A DNA stretch of 26,360 nucleotides, from assembly GCA_937891425.1 (NCBI GenBank), contig CALAGD010000017.1:1-26360 (forward strand), given 5' to 3'. The notes below the pieces were generated by a model. That model saw only the letters and a program-made list of their open reading frames with translations, was not told the origin of the DNA and did not search any database. Position numbers and translations under genes: made by a program. Positions within the stretch are counted from its first letter, which is position 1, and every line of letters begins with the position of its first letter. Below are positions 6,602-14,679 of this stretch, piece by piece. This stretch comes from an uncultured Pigmentiphaga sp. (GTDB lineage Bacteria; Pseudomonadota; Gammaproteobacteria; Burkholderiales; Burkholderiaceae_B).

Positions 6602-7579
6602 ATGAATACATCTTCCGGATCCGACAAGAGCACGCGCGACGTGCAAACCGCGTCTGCAACACGCACCGACGTGACCGCAGCCTGGAGGCAGCATGCCGAG
6701 CAGCTGCCCCTGCAGCAATGGCCCACCGGTGCGCTGTACGTGGTGGCCACCCCCATCGGCAATCTTGCCGACATGAACCTGCGCGCCATTTACGCCCTGC
6801 AGCTGGCCGACGTGGTCGCCGCGGAAGACACGCGCACCAGCCGCACGCTGTTGCAGGCCTGGGGCATCGAGACCCCATTGCTGCCCGCCCACCGGCATAA
6901 TGAAGCCACCGCGGCTCAGGCCATCATCGCGCGCCTGGCACAGGGGCAACGGGTAGCGCTGGTGTCCGATGCGGGAACTCCGGCCATCAGCGACCCCGGT
7001 GCCCGCATCGTACACGCGGTCAGGGCAGCGGGATATCGGGTCATTCCGATACCTGGTCCAAGTGCCGTGATTGCAGCGCTGATGGCCAGCGGCATGACCA
7101 GCGACGAGAATCCCGCTTTCCTGTTCGCCGGCTTTCCTCCCCCAAAGAAACACGCGCGGCAGCAGTGGCTGCAGCAATGGTGCCGCTTGCCGGTGCCAGT
7201 GGTCATGTACGAATCACCGCACCGGCTCGAGACCACCCTGCGCGACCTGCTGGCCGAATGCGGCCCTGGCCGCCAGGTGACCCTTGCGCGCGAGCTGACC
7301 AAACGCTTCGAAGAAATCACAACCCTGCCAATGTCTGAAGCGGGCGGGTGGCTGCGCGAACATGCCCACCGCTCACAAGGCGAGTTCGTACTGATCGTGG
7401 AAGGTGCGCCGGCGGCGTCTGGCGCGCTGGATGCGCGCGCGGACGAACTGTTGCAGGCATTGCTGGAAACACTCAGCGTGAAGGACGCCACCCGCCTCGC
7501 CGCCCGACTGACCGGCACGCCGCGCGATGTGCTCTATCAGCGCGCCCTGGAGCTGCGCGGGCAGGCTGAAGAGCCCTGA
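6602..7579 (+). CDS. rsmI: 16S rRNA (cytidine(1402)-2'-O)-methyltransferase RsmI
   Basis: RsmI uses S-adenosylmethionine to methylate the 2'-O of C1402 in the 16S rRNA decoding centre. The tetrapyrrole-methylase fold is shown by VVATPIGNLADMNLRAI (from about residue 47), AAEDTRTSR, VSDAGTPAISDPG and PIPGPSAVIAAL. From the ATG at 6602 the protein is 325 residues, some 40 longer than the E. coli enzyme, the excess being a polar N-terminal extension before TGALYVVATPIGN. In-frame ATGs at 6578 and 6590 are alternatives. Divergence from yraN reproduces the E. coli arrangement. Function is secure; the start is not. Confidence 0.93.
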   Translation: MNTSSGSDKSTRDVQTASATRTDVTAAWRQHAEQLPLQQWPTGALYVVATPIGNLADMNLRAIYALQLADVVAAEDTRTSRTLLQAWGIETPLLPAHRHNEATAAQAIIARLAQGQRVALVSDAGTPAISDPGARIVHAVRAAGYRVIPIPGPSAVIAALMASGMTSDENPAFLFAGFPPPKKHARQQWLQQWCRLPVPVVMYESPHRLETTLRDLLAECGPGRQVTLARELTKRFEEITTLPMSEAGGWLREHAHRSQGEFVLIVEGAPAASGALDARADELLQALLETLSVKDATRLAARLTGTPRDVLYQRALELRGQAEEP

Positions 7580-7760
7580 AGCAGCGAGAGAGATCCGGCA
7601 GTACGTCCCACCCGCCGTGGCCGGCGCTGTACCCCGGGGCATCGGGCGCGCCCGAACGGCGCAACCCGACAACCCGCGGGACACGCAAAGTCGCGCGTGC
7701 TCTACACTTGAGTTTTCCGCTTGCACTGCGGGGCCAGGCCAGCCCCGCTGCCCCACCACC

Positions 7761-9290
7761 ATGACCTATCTGCTTGCCGCCGTCGATCTGGGTTCCAACA
7801 GTTTCCGCCTGGTTGTGGGAAGGGTCGCGCAGGACACCCATCCACCCCACATCCACCTCCTCGACCGCATGAAGGAAACCGTGCGGCTGGCAGCGGGGCT
7901 GGACCAGCGCTCGCGTCTCGATGAAGACGCCATCCGGCGTGCGCTGGCGGTGCTCGAACGGTTCGGCGAGCGCCTGCGCAATCTCCACCCCGACCGGGTC
8001 CGCGCCGTCGCCACGAATACCTTTCGCGTCGCTACCAACGCGCATGAGTTCCTGCCCCGCGCGGAGGCTGCCCTGGGATTTCCCATCGACGTCATTTCGG
8101 GGCATGAGGAAGCGCGGCTCATCTATACCGGGGTAAGTCACTGCCTGCCGCCATCGGACCAGCGGCGGCTCATCGTCGACATCGGCGGCGGCTCGACCGA
8201 GCTCATCATTGGCCGCGGCCACGAACCCGAACTGATGGAATCGGTACCGATAGGGTGCGTATCGCTCAGCAAGCGCTTTTTCGCGGACGGCAGGATCACC
8301 GCAACGCGCATGAAGCACGCCGAAGTGGCAGCGCGCGAACTGGTCGAGCCCATCGCGCAACGGTTCCGGCAGGCGGGGTGGTCGTATGCCTACGGCTCGT
8401 CCGGCACGGCCAAGGCCCTGGCGGCCATCCTGCCGGCTACGGGTTTCAGCCGCAACGGCATTACGCCCGCAGGCCTTGAGAAACTACGGCGCCGCCTGAT
8501 TGAGGCGGGGACGGTCGAGGCCGCCCACCTGCAGGACCTGCGTCCGGGCCGCATCCCGGTCCTGCCCGGCGGGCTCGCCGTCATGCGCGCCATCTTCGAG
8601 GAACTGCCCATCGAACACATGGCGCCAGCCGACGGCGCGTTGCGCGTGGGCGTCCTGTATGACCTGCTCGGCCGCGTCGATGCGCGCGACCTGCGCAACG
8701 AGACCGTGCGCCGTTTCATGACACGCTATGAAGTGGACACGGAGCAGGCAGCGCGGGTACGCCGCCTGTCCCTGGGGTTTTACGAGGCCATTGCCAACAC
8801 GCCCCCGGGCGCTGCAGGCTACCGGGTGCCCGGTGCGCCACGCCGCGCGGAGACCGCTGAGCTGGGCCAGTTGCTCGGTTGGGCGGCCGACCTGCACGAG
8901 ATCGGGCTTTCCATTGCCCATGCCGGACACCAGCAGCACACGGCCTACATCCTTGCGCACGCCGACATGCCGGGGTTTTCGAAGGACGAACAGCGCATTC
9001 TCGCCGCTCTGGGCGCGGGACAAAGCGGCAAGATCAGCACCGCGGATCTTGCCCTTGAATCGGATGACGAGTGGGATGCATTGCTGAGCCTGCGACTGGC
9101 GGTGTTGCTGGCACGGCGGCGAGAGGATGTCGACACGTCGCTCTTCCGGCTGACACGCGCCCCACAAGGCGCAAACCTGCAGGTCGCCGAACACTGGCTA
9201 CGTCAGCACCCGCTGACCGCACATGCGCTGGAGGCCGAAGCCAGGACGTGGCGCAAACTGAAGCGTCCTCTGGAAATCCTGGCTGCATGA
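7761..9290 (+). CDS. ppx: Exopolyphosphatase (Ppx/GppA family)
   Basis: Ppx hydrolyses terminal phosphates from inorganic polyphosphate, and GppA relatives also cleave pppGpp. From the ATG at 7761 the product is 509 residues, matching E. coli Ppx (513). The open frame runs 78 codons further upstream, but that extension lacks family similarity. The actin-like ATPase fold is seen in the phosphate-1 loop DLGSNSFRL (9-17), the acidic GHEEARLIYTGV segment, and the phosphate-2 loop DIGGGSTELIIG. The C-terminal half has the HD-like helical region around the DLHEIG sequence. It follows rsmI after a 181-bp gap and converges on sixA, a partnership common in betaproteobacteria. I favour Ppx over GppA from length and context. 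Confidence 0.92.
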   Translation: MTYLLAAVDLGSNSFRLVVGRVAQDTHPPHIHLLDRMKETVRLAAGLDQRSRLDEDAIRRALAVLERFGERLRNLHPDRVRAVATNTFRVATNAHEFLPRAEAALGFPIDVISGHEEARLIYTGVSHCLPPSDQRRLIVDIGGGSTELIIGRGHEPELMESVPIGCVSLSKRFFADGRITATRMKHAEVAARELVEPIAQRFRQAGWSYAYGSSGTAKALAAILPATGFSRNGITPAGLEKLRRRLIEAGTVEAAHLQDLRPGRIPVLPGGLAVMRAIFEELPIEHMAPADGALRVGVLYDLLGRVDARDLRNETVRRFMTRYEVDTEQAARVRRLSLGFYEAIANTPPGAAGYRVPGAPRRAETAELGQLLGWAADLHEIGLSIAHAGHQQHTAYILAHADMPGFSKDEQRILAALGAGQSGKISTADLALESDDEWDALLSLRLAVLLARRREDVDTSLFRLTRAPQGANLQVAEHWLRQHPLTAHALEAEARTWRKLKRPLEILAA

Positions 9291-9328
9291 ACAACGGGCG
9301 CCCGGGCAGCGGCGGCCATTGGTGCTGT

Positions 9329-9781
9329 CTAGTCGAGCAGATCCGGATTCACCACCGCGCGCACCACGACCTCCTCGTCATCGCGCTCACGCAGCTGCAG
9401 CCACCACAGCCCTGCCTTGCGCACCGACCACATGTGCACCGTACCAGTCAGCACCAGGGCGGCGACGTTGCCCAGGGTGGGCTGGTGCCCCACCACCAGC
9501 ACGGTTCCCCCGGCATGTGGCCAGCCGGCAGCCTGGATGACATCCTGGGCCCGCGCACCCGGTGCAATCCTTTCCACGATCTCGTAAGCACGCCCCAGTG
9601 CATCCGCTGTCTCGCGTGTCCGGCGCGCAGGGCTCACCAGGACGCGTGCGTCTCCGGGCAGACGGGACACCAGCCAGCGCGCCATGCGGTCCGCCTGCAT
9701 GCGCCCGCGCGCGGTGAGGGCCCGCTGCAGGTCGGCCGTGCCATTCCCCGCTTCGGCATGTCGCCACAAGATCAGATTCAT
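9329..9781 (-). CDS. sixA: Phosphohistidine phosphatase SixA
   Basis: SixA is a small histidine-phosphatase-superfamily enzyme that removes phosphate from phosphohistidine, in E. coli acting on ArcB or the nitrogen PTS. The 151-residue protein starts NLILWRHAEAG, with the RHAEAG motif at 7-12 and the nucleophilic His8. The second catalytic histidine is in VGHQPTL. An in-frame ATG at 9832 would add 17 unrelated residues; the start at 9781 is chosen because GGAG lies 6 bases ahead and the RHG motif must be near the N-terminus. It ends 38 bp from the end of the convergent ppx and is divergent from queA. Confidence 0.9.
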   Translation of the reverse strand: MNLILWRHAEAGNGTADLQRALTARGRMQADRMARWLVSRLPGDARVLVSPARRTRETADALGRAYEIVERIAPGARAQDVIQAAGWPHAGGTVLVVGHQPTLGNVAALVLTGTVHMWSVRKAGLWWLQLRERDDEEVVVRAVVNPDLLD

Positions 9782-9837
9782 TGAATACTCCAAGGTCTGC
9801 GAAACACCCGCGCCAGGCTGAACCGGCGTCAAACGGG

Positions 9838-9843
9838 TAGAAT
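9838..9843 (+). promoter_or_regulatory. Possible -10 element for the queA operon
   Basis: TAGAAT lies about 115 bp before the queA ATG in the sixA-queA divergent spacer, with no good -35 at the usual distance. It is one plausible sigma-70 -10 hexamer in a GC-rich context; evidence is weak. Confidence 0.3.
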
Positions 9844-9957
9844 TTGGCGCCAGCGTGCGATCGTGGCGCGAGTGTCAACCCGCCCCGAATAGTACAGGCC
9901 ATCGCACGGTGCCGGGCGCGCTTCGCGCATTACCCTTTCCCACTCCATCCTTGTCCC

Positions 9958-11013
9958 ATGAGCAGGTTAACACTGGCCGACTTCGATTATCACTTGCCTC
10001 CCGAGCTCATCGCCCAGCATCCAGCTGAAGAGCGCTCGGCCAGCCGCCTGCTATATCTTGACGCTGCGGGCCAGCTTCACGACCTGCGCTTTGCCGACCT
10101 GCCCGAGCTGCTGCACCCCGACGACCTGCTGGTCTTCAACGATACGCGCGTCATCAAGGCTCGCCTGTTCGGACACAAGGAGAGCGGCGGGAAGGTGGAA
10201 GTGCTGGTCGAGCGTATCCTCGACGAGCGCCGTGTGCTGGCCCACGTGCGCGCCAGCAAGGCGCCCCGGGCAGGCACCCGGCTGCGGCTGGCCGACGCCT
10301 TCGATGTCTGCGTGGAAGGCCGCGCCGGAGACCTGTTCGAGCTGACGTTTCCCACCCCGGTGCTCGACCTGCTCGACACCTATGGTTCCACGCCCCTGCC
10401 TCCGTACATCACCCACGCGCCTGACACAGCCGATGACCAACGCTACCAGACGGTGTATGCGCGCGAACCCGGTGCGGTTGCAGCGCCAACGGCTGGCCTG
10501 CATTTCGACGAAACCGTCCTCGAGCGCGTCCAGCAACGGGGCGTGCGGCTGGCTTACGTCACCCTGCACGTGGGCGCCGGAACCTTCCTGCCGGTTCGCG
10601 TGCAGGATCTTGACCAGCACGTCATGCACCAGGAGCGTTATACGGTGCCCCAGGCCACGGTCGATGCCATCGCTGCCACGCGTGCCGCAGGCGGCCGTGT
10701 AGTGGCTGTCGGCACGACCAGCGTGCGCGCCCTGGAGTCCGCGGCCGCGCTGTGCAGCACCTCCCGGCGAACCCTGGCACGCACGGTGTCGGATGACACC
10801 CGCCTGTTCATTCGCCCGGGATACGAATTTCGCGTCATCGACGCACTGATCACCAATTTCCACCTGCCGCAATCCACCCTGCTGATGCTCGTCTCCGCAT
10901 TCGCGGGGCTGGAGCGTGTGCGCGCAGCCTACGATCATGCCATCGCCCGGCGCTACCGTTTCTTCAGCTATGGCGATGCCATGCTCATTGAGCCACCCCA
11001 TCCAACGACATGA
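9958..11013 (+). CDS. queA: tRNA preQ1(34) S-adenosylmethionine ribosyltransferase-isomerase QueA
   Basis: QueA transfers and isomerises the ribosyl moiety of S-adenosylmethionine onto preQ1 at tRNA position 34, giving epoxyqueuosine. The 351-residue product begins with the family pattern LADFDYHLPPELIAQHPAEERSASRLL, and carries the conserved NDTRVIKARL, GGKVEVLVER and PTAGLHFDE segments, ending with the THF-like INTRY-type region around ITNFHLPQSTLLMLVSAFAG. The ATG at 9958 is chosen because the 38 preceding in-frame residues have no family counterpart. Its TGA overlaps the tgt ATG by four bases, so translation of the two is coupled. The product of Tgt is QueA's substrate, matching the operon order found widely in proteobacteria. 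Confidence 0.97.
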   Translation: MSRLTLADFDYHLPPELIAQHPAEERSASRLLYLDAAGQLHDLRFADLPELLHPDDLLVFNDTRVIKARLFGHKESGGKVEVLVERILDERRVLAHVRASKAPRAGTRLRLADAFDVCVEGRAGDLFELTFPTPVLDLLDTYGSTPLPPYITHAPDTADDQRYQTVYAREPGAVAAPTAGLHFDETVLERVQQRGVRLAYVTLHVGAGTFLPVRVQDLDQHVMHQERYTVPQATVDAIAATRAAGGRVVAVGTTSVRALESAAALCSTSRRTLARTVSDDTRLFIRPGYEFRVIDALITNFHLPQSTLLMLVSAFAGLERVRAAYDHAIARRYRFFSYGDAMLIEPPHPTT

Positions 11014-12167
11014 CTGCAGGCAACAACTCCATCCGCACGGGTCTTTCCTTCGAACTGCTGGCCACCGACGGTCGGGCTCGGTACACCCGTGTCACCCTCA
11101 ACCACGGTACCGTTGAGACTCCCATGTTCATGCCGGTGGGGACCTACGGTGCGGTGAAGGCGATGGCGCCGTGGGAGCTGCGCGAACTGGGCGCCCAGGT
11201 GATCCTGGGCAACACCTTCCACCTGTGGCTGCGGCCAGGTACCGACATCATTCGCGCGCATGGCGGTCTGCATGGATTCATGCAGTGGGATGGCCCCATC
11301 CTGACCGACTCGGGAGGCTTCCAGGTGTTCAGCCTGCAGGGCATGCGCAAGATTACGGAAGAAGGCGTGCGTTTCGCCTCACCCATCGACGGCTCCCGGC
11401 TGTTTCTCACCCCGGAAGAGTCCATGCGCATCCAGCATGGGCTCAACTCCGACATCGTCATGGTGTTCGATGAGTGCACTCCCTACCGCATCGGCGATCG
11501 CCCGGCCACCCACGAGGAGGCCGCACGCTCCATGCGCATGTCGCTGCGCTGGGCGCGGCGCTCGCGCGACACCTTCGATACGCTCGAGAATCCCAACGCC
11601 CTGTTCGGCATCGTGCAGGGAGGCATGTTCGAAGATCTGCGTGACGAATCGCTTGCCGGGCTGGTGAACATCGGCTTTCACGGCTACGCCATCGGCGGTC
11701 TGTCGGTGGGGGAACCCAAAGAAGAAATGCTGCGCATCCTCGCGCACACGACACCGCAGCTGCCCGCCGATGCGCCGCGCTATCTCATGGGGGTGGGCAC
11801 CCCCGAAGATCTGGTCGACGGGGTTGCCGCGGGCATCGACATGTTCGACTGTGTCATGCCCACGCGCAACGCACGCAACGGCTGGCTGTTCACCCGTTAC
11901 GGCGACGTCAAGATTCGCAATGCACGTTATCGTGATGACATGGCTCCGCTGGATGAGACCTGCGGTTGCGCCACCTGCCGGCAGTTCTCACGTGCCTACC
12001 TGCACCACCTCCAACGCACCAACGAGATCCTTGGTGCGCGGCTGAACACCCTGCACAATCTTCATTACTACCTCAACCTCATGCGCGAGATGCGCCAGGC
12101 AATCGCCGCCGGCCGCTTCGAAAGCTGGCGCAAGCAGTTCGTGGAAGACCGGGCACGCGGCGTGTAG
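11010..12167 (+). CDS. tgt: tRNA-guanine transglycosylase Tgt
   Basis: Tgt swaps guanine 34 for preQ1 in tRNAs with GUN anticodons. The 385-residue TIM-barrel enzyme is complete: DSGGFQ (100-105) holds the base-recognition Asp, Asp280 in FDCVMPTRNARNG is the covalent nucleophile, and zinc is bound by Cys318, Cys320, Cys323 and His349 in the C-terminal part. The start overlaps the end of queA (ATGA). A 187-bp spacer with a GC-rich hairpin separates it from yajC, so yajC-secDF may have their own promoter as well as readthrough. Confidence 0.97.
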   Translation: MTAGNNSIRTGLSFELLATDGRARYTRVTLNHGTVETPMFMPVGTYGAVKAMAPWELRELGAQVILGNTFHLWLRPGTDIIRAHGGLHGFMQWDGPILTDSGGFQVFSLQGMRKITEEGVRFASPIDGSRLFLTPEESMRIQHGLNSDIVMVFDECTPYRIGDRPATHEEAARSMRMSLRWARRSRDTFDTLENPNALFGIVQGGMFEDLRDESLAGLVNIGFHGYAIGGLSVGEPKEEMLRILAHTTPQLPADAPRYLMGVGTPEDLVDGVAAGIDMFDCVMPTRNARNGWLFTRYGDVKIRNARYRDDMAPLDETCGCATCRQFSRAYLHHLQRTNEILGARLNTLHNLHYYLNLMREMRQAIAAGRFESWRKQFVEDRARGV

Positions 12168-12255
12168 GGCCGTGTCCTGCACGCCTGTCCAGCGAACCGG
12201 ATCGAACCGCAACCGCGGCGCCAGTCACGGTACATGGGCCCGCGCCCCGACCCCG

Positions 12256-12283
12256 CTCCGGGGCCCCCGGCGCCGCCCCGGGG
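12256..12283 (+). other. GC-rich hairpin between tgt and yajC
   Basis: CCGGGGC (12258-12264) and GCCCCGG (12275-12281) can pair around a 10-nt loop. No T tract follows, so it is not a standard intrinsic terminator. It could slow RNA polymerase or protect the tgt mRNA end. Confidence 0.4.
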
Positions 12284-12315
12284 AATTGCTCCTATCACCG
12301 TCCGGCGCCTGACGC

Positions 12316-12321
12316 TACAAT
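12316..12321 (+). promoter_or_regulatory. Putative -10 box of a yajC-secDF promoter
   Basis: TACAAT is one mismatch from the sigma-70 -10 consensus and lies 33 bp before the yajC start, which would leave a short leader. No good -35 stands 16-18 bp upstream; a TTGCTC at 12286-12291 is 24 bp away, too far. Moderate evidence only. Confidence 0.4.
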
Positions 12322-12354
12322 CAGTTGTTTTATTCCTGATTCCGAGACGACGCG

Positions 12355-12696
12355 ATGAGCATGATCGATATCCCGGTTACCGTGCTGGCCCAGGCCCAGG
12401 GCGGAGAAAGCGCCCTCATGGGGCTGCTTCCCATCATCCTGATGTTCGTGATCCTCTACTTCCTGATGATCCGGCCTCAGATGAAGAAGCAAAAGGAACA
12501 CCGCAACATGGTGGCAGCCCTCGCCAAAGGCGACGAAGTCATCACCGCTGGAGGTATCGTGGGCAAGATCACCGACGTGAAAGACAACTACATCACCCTC
12601 GACATCGGCACCGACTCCAGCCGCCCTGTCGAGATCCACATGCAGAAGGTGGCAGTTCAGGCCCTGCTGCCCAAGGGCACCATCAAGTCACTCTAA
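12355..12696 (+). CDS. yajC: Sec translocon accessory subunit YajC
   Basis: YajC is a small inner-membrane protein that associates with SecDF and SecYEG. The 113-residue product has a short periplasmic N-terminus, one membrane helix (about 21-40, LMGLLPIILMFVILYFLMIR), and the conserved RPQMKKQKEH cytoplasmic motif followed by the KGDEVITAGGIVGKI beta domain. Start 12355 has only a weak GAG element; the next Met is two codons on. It is followed by secD after 115 bp, a wider gap than in E. coli. Confidence 0.95.
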   Translation: MSMIDIPVTVLAQAQGGESALMGLLPIILMFVILYFLMIRPQMKKQKEHRNMVAALAKGDEVITAGGIVGKITDVKDNYITLDIGTDSSRPVEIHMQKVAVQALLPKGTIKSL

Positions 12697-12708
12697 CCTC
12701 GTGCAGAA

Positions 12709-12753
12709 GGTCGCCGCCAGCCGACGGTGCGGCGCGACCGGTATCCCACCGGT
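12709..12753 (+). promoter_or_regulatory. Alternative hairpins in the yajC-secD spacer
   Basis: GGTCGC (12709-12714) can pair with GCGACC (12734-12739), with further GC pairs inside. ACCGGT (12737-12742) can instead pair with ACCGGT (12748-12753) around a 5-nt loop. The two stems share bases 12737-12739 and so exclude each other, as in an attenuator or a translational switch ahead of secD. This is read from sequence; any function is inference. Confidence 0.35.
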
Positions 12754-12811
12754 TCTCGCCGGCACCCCGTTCGCCTGTCGGCTTCAATTTGCCGCTAGCA
12801 GGAACTGATTC

Positions 12812-14677
12812 GTGAACCGCTATCCCCTGTGGAAGTACCTCATGGTGCTGCTGGCACTATTGGTGGGCTTCATTTACACCTTGCCGAACTTCTTCGGCGA
12901 ATCCCCCGCAGTCCAGATCTCCAGCGTGAAATCCACCGTCCGGGTCGAACCCTCGACCATGAACCGCGTGGAACAGGCGCTCAAGAGTGCAGGCATCACG
13001 CATTCAGGCATCCAGTTCGAACAAAATGGGCCGGTTGGTACGGTGCGAGTGCGTTTCGACTCCACCGACACCCAGCTGCGGGCGCGTGACCTCCTCGAGA
13101 AGACATTCAACCCCAACCCGGCAGATCCTTCCTACGTCGTGGCGCTGAACCTGCTGCCCGCATCACCTGCCTGGCTTGAGGCGCTGGGTGCGCGCCCGAT
13201 GTACCTCGGGCTCGACCTGCGCGGAGGCGTCCACTTCCTGCTGCAGGTCGACATGGAGGGCGCTCTCACCAAGCGCTACGATACGCTGGCCACCGACGCC
13301 CGTGCCGCGCTGCGTGCCGCGAACATCCGGGTCGACCGGGTCGACCGCGAGGGCCAGAGCGTGGTCATCGTGGCCAGCTCCGATCTCGAAAGCCGCATCA
13401 ACGACACCCTGCGCTCGCGCGTCCCTGACCTGCAACTCACCTCGCGTACCGACAACGGCCGCGTCATCTTCACCGGCACGCTCAGCCCGCAGGCCATCAA
13501 CACCGCCCGTGAGAACGCGCTGCGCCAGAACATTTCCACCCTGCACAACCGCATCAATGAGTTGGGCGTAGCCGAGCCGGTCATCCAGCAGCAGGGCCTC
13601 GACCGCATCGTCGTGCAGCTGCCCGGCGTGCAGGACGTTGCGCGCGCAAAGGAAATCCTGGGCCGTACCGCCACCCTCGAAATCCGCCTGGTCGACGACT
13701 CGCCTGCGGCGATGTCAGCTCTGGCCAGCGGCACGGTACCCTTCGGCCTCGAGCGCTACAACGACAGCGACGGCCGGCCCCTGCTCGTGCGCCGCCAGGT
13801 CATCCTGACCGGCGAGAACCTGCAGGACGCCCAGGCCGGCTTCGACGAGAATCAGCAGCCAGCAGTCCACCTCACTCTCGACTCCAAGGGCGCACGCATT
13901 TTCCGCGACGTCACCCGCGACAACATTGGGCGACGCATGGCCATCCTTCTGTTTGAGAAGGGCGTAGGCGAAGTCGTCACGGCTCCGGTCATCCGCACTG
14001 AAATCGGTGGCGGCCGCGTGCAGATCACTGGCAACATGACCACGGTGGAAGCCAACAACATCGCGCTGCTGCTGCGCGCCGGCAGCCTGGCTGCCCCCAT
14101 GGAAATCATCGAAGAGCGCACCATCGGGCCCAGCCTGGGAGCCGAGAACATCCAGCAGGGTTTCGACGCCACGTTCTGGGGCTTTGTGGCGGTCGCGGTC
14201 TTCATGATCATCTACTACGCTCTGTTCGGCGTGTTCTCTACCCTCGGGCTGCTGTTCAACCTGTTGCTGCTGATTGCGGTGCTCTCGCTGCTTCAGGCCA
14301 CGCTCACGCTGCCCGGCATCGCCGCCATCGCGCTCACGTTGGGCATGGCGATCGACGCCAACGTGCTCATCAATGAACGGATCCGCGAGGAGCTGCGCAA
14401 CGGGGCAAGCCCGCAGCAGGCCATCCATCTGGGTTTCGACCGCGCCTGGAGCACCATCCTCGACTCCAACGTCACGTCGCTCATTGCAGCCCTTGCCCTG
14501 TTCGCCTTCGGGTCGGGTCCGGTGCGCGGCTTTGCCGTTGTCCATGCGCTTGGTCTGCTCACCTCGATGTTCTCCGCCGTAATCGGGGTACGCGCCCTCG
14601 TCAATCTTTGGTATGGGCGCCGCCGCAGGCTCACCAGGATATCGATCGGCTCCGTCTGGAAGCCCGAGGAGAAATGA
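12812..14677 (+). CDS. secD: Protein translocase subunit SecD
   Basis: SecD, with SecF, uses the proton gradient to complete protein export through SecYEG. The 621-residue protein begins with GTG, preceded by AGGA at a suitable distance, and has an N-terminal membrane helix (about 8-27). The periplasmic P1 region includes the conserved LGLDLRGGVHFLLQVDM (about 131-147) and TATLEIRLV. The C-terminal block holds five membrane helices from about residue 450, including the conserved GMAIDANVLINERIREEL and the FAFGSGPVRGFAV segments that carry the proton-path residues. It overlaps the first possible secF ATG, so secD and secF are co-translated. Length matches the family. Confidence 0.97.
   Translation: MNRYPLWKYLMVLLALLVGFIYTLPNFFGESPAVQISSVKSTVRVEPSTMNRVEQALKSAGITHSGIQFEQNGPVGTVRVRFDSTDTQLRARDLLEKTFNPNPADPSYVVALNLLPASPAWLEALGARPMYLGLDLRGGVHFLLQVDMEGALTKRYDTLATDARAALRAANIRVDRVDREGQSVVIVASSDLESRINDTLRSRVPDLQLTSRTDNGRVIFTGTLSPQAINTARENALRQNISTLHNRINELGVAEPVIQQQGLDRIVVQLPGVQDVARAKEILGRTATLEIRLVDDSPAAMSALASGTVPFGLERYNDSDGRPLLVRRQVILTGENLQDAQAGFDENQQPAVHLTLDSKGARIFRDVTRDNIGRRMAILLFEKGVGEVVTAPVIRTEIGGGRVQITGNMTTVEANNIALLLRAGSLAAPMEIIEERTIGPSLGAENIQQGFDATFWGFVAVAVFMIIYYALFGVFSTLGLLFNLLLLIAVLSLLQATLTLPGIAAIALTLGMAIDANVLINERIREELRNGASPQQAIHLGFDRAWSTILDSNVTSLIAALALFAFGSGPVRGFAVVHALGLLTSMFSAVIGVRALVNLWYGRRRRLTRISIGSVWKPEEK
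14666..14671 (+). promoter_or_regulatory. Ribosome-binding site that decides the secF start
   Basis: GAGGAG ends 8 bases before the ATG at 14680 but only 2 bases before an in-frame ATG at 14674. The spacing favours 14680. The site lies within the last codons of secD. Confidence 0.7.
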
Positions 14678-14679
14678 CC

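Noticed and set aside
7580..7760. Possible RNase P RNA or other structured RNA between rsmI and ppx
   Set aside because: I looked for the conserved RNase P RNA core and saw none; only a weak TACACT -10-like hexamer stands out, which is not enough to call.
9291..9328. GGGCGCCC palindrome between convergent ppx and sixA as a shared terminator
   Set aside because: The palindrome has no loop and no T tract on either strand, so a terminator call is not supported.
9782..9957. preQ1 riboswitch upstream of queA-tgt
   Set aside because: No C-rich pseudoknot loop or A-rich tail near the start codon was seen, and Tgt/QueA operons of proteobacteria normally lack this riboswitch.
10051..11001. A 316-codon open frame on the minus strand opposite queA
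   Set aside because: Antisense to queA with no motif; judged a shadow.
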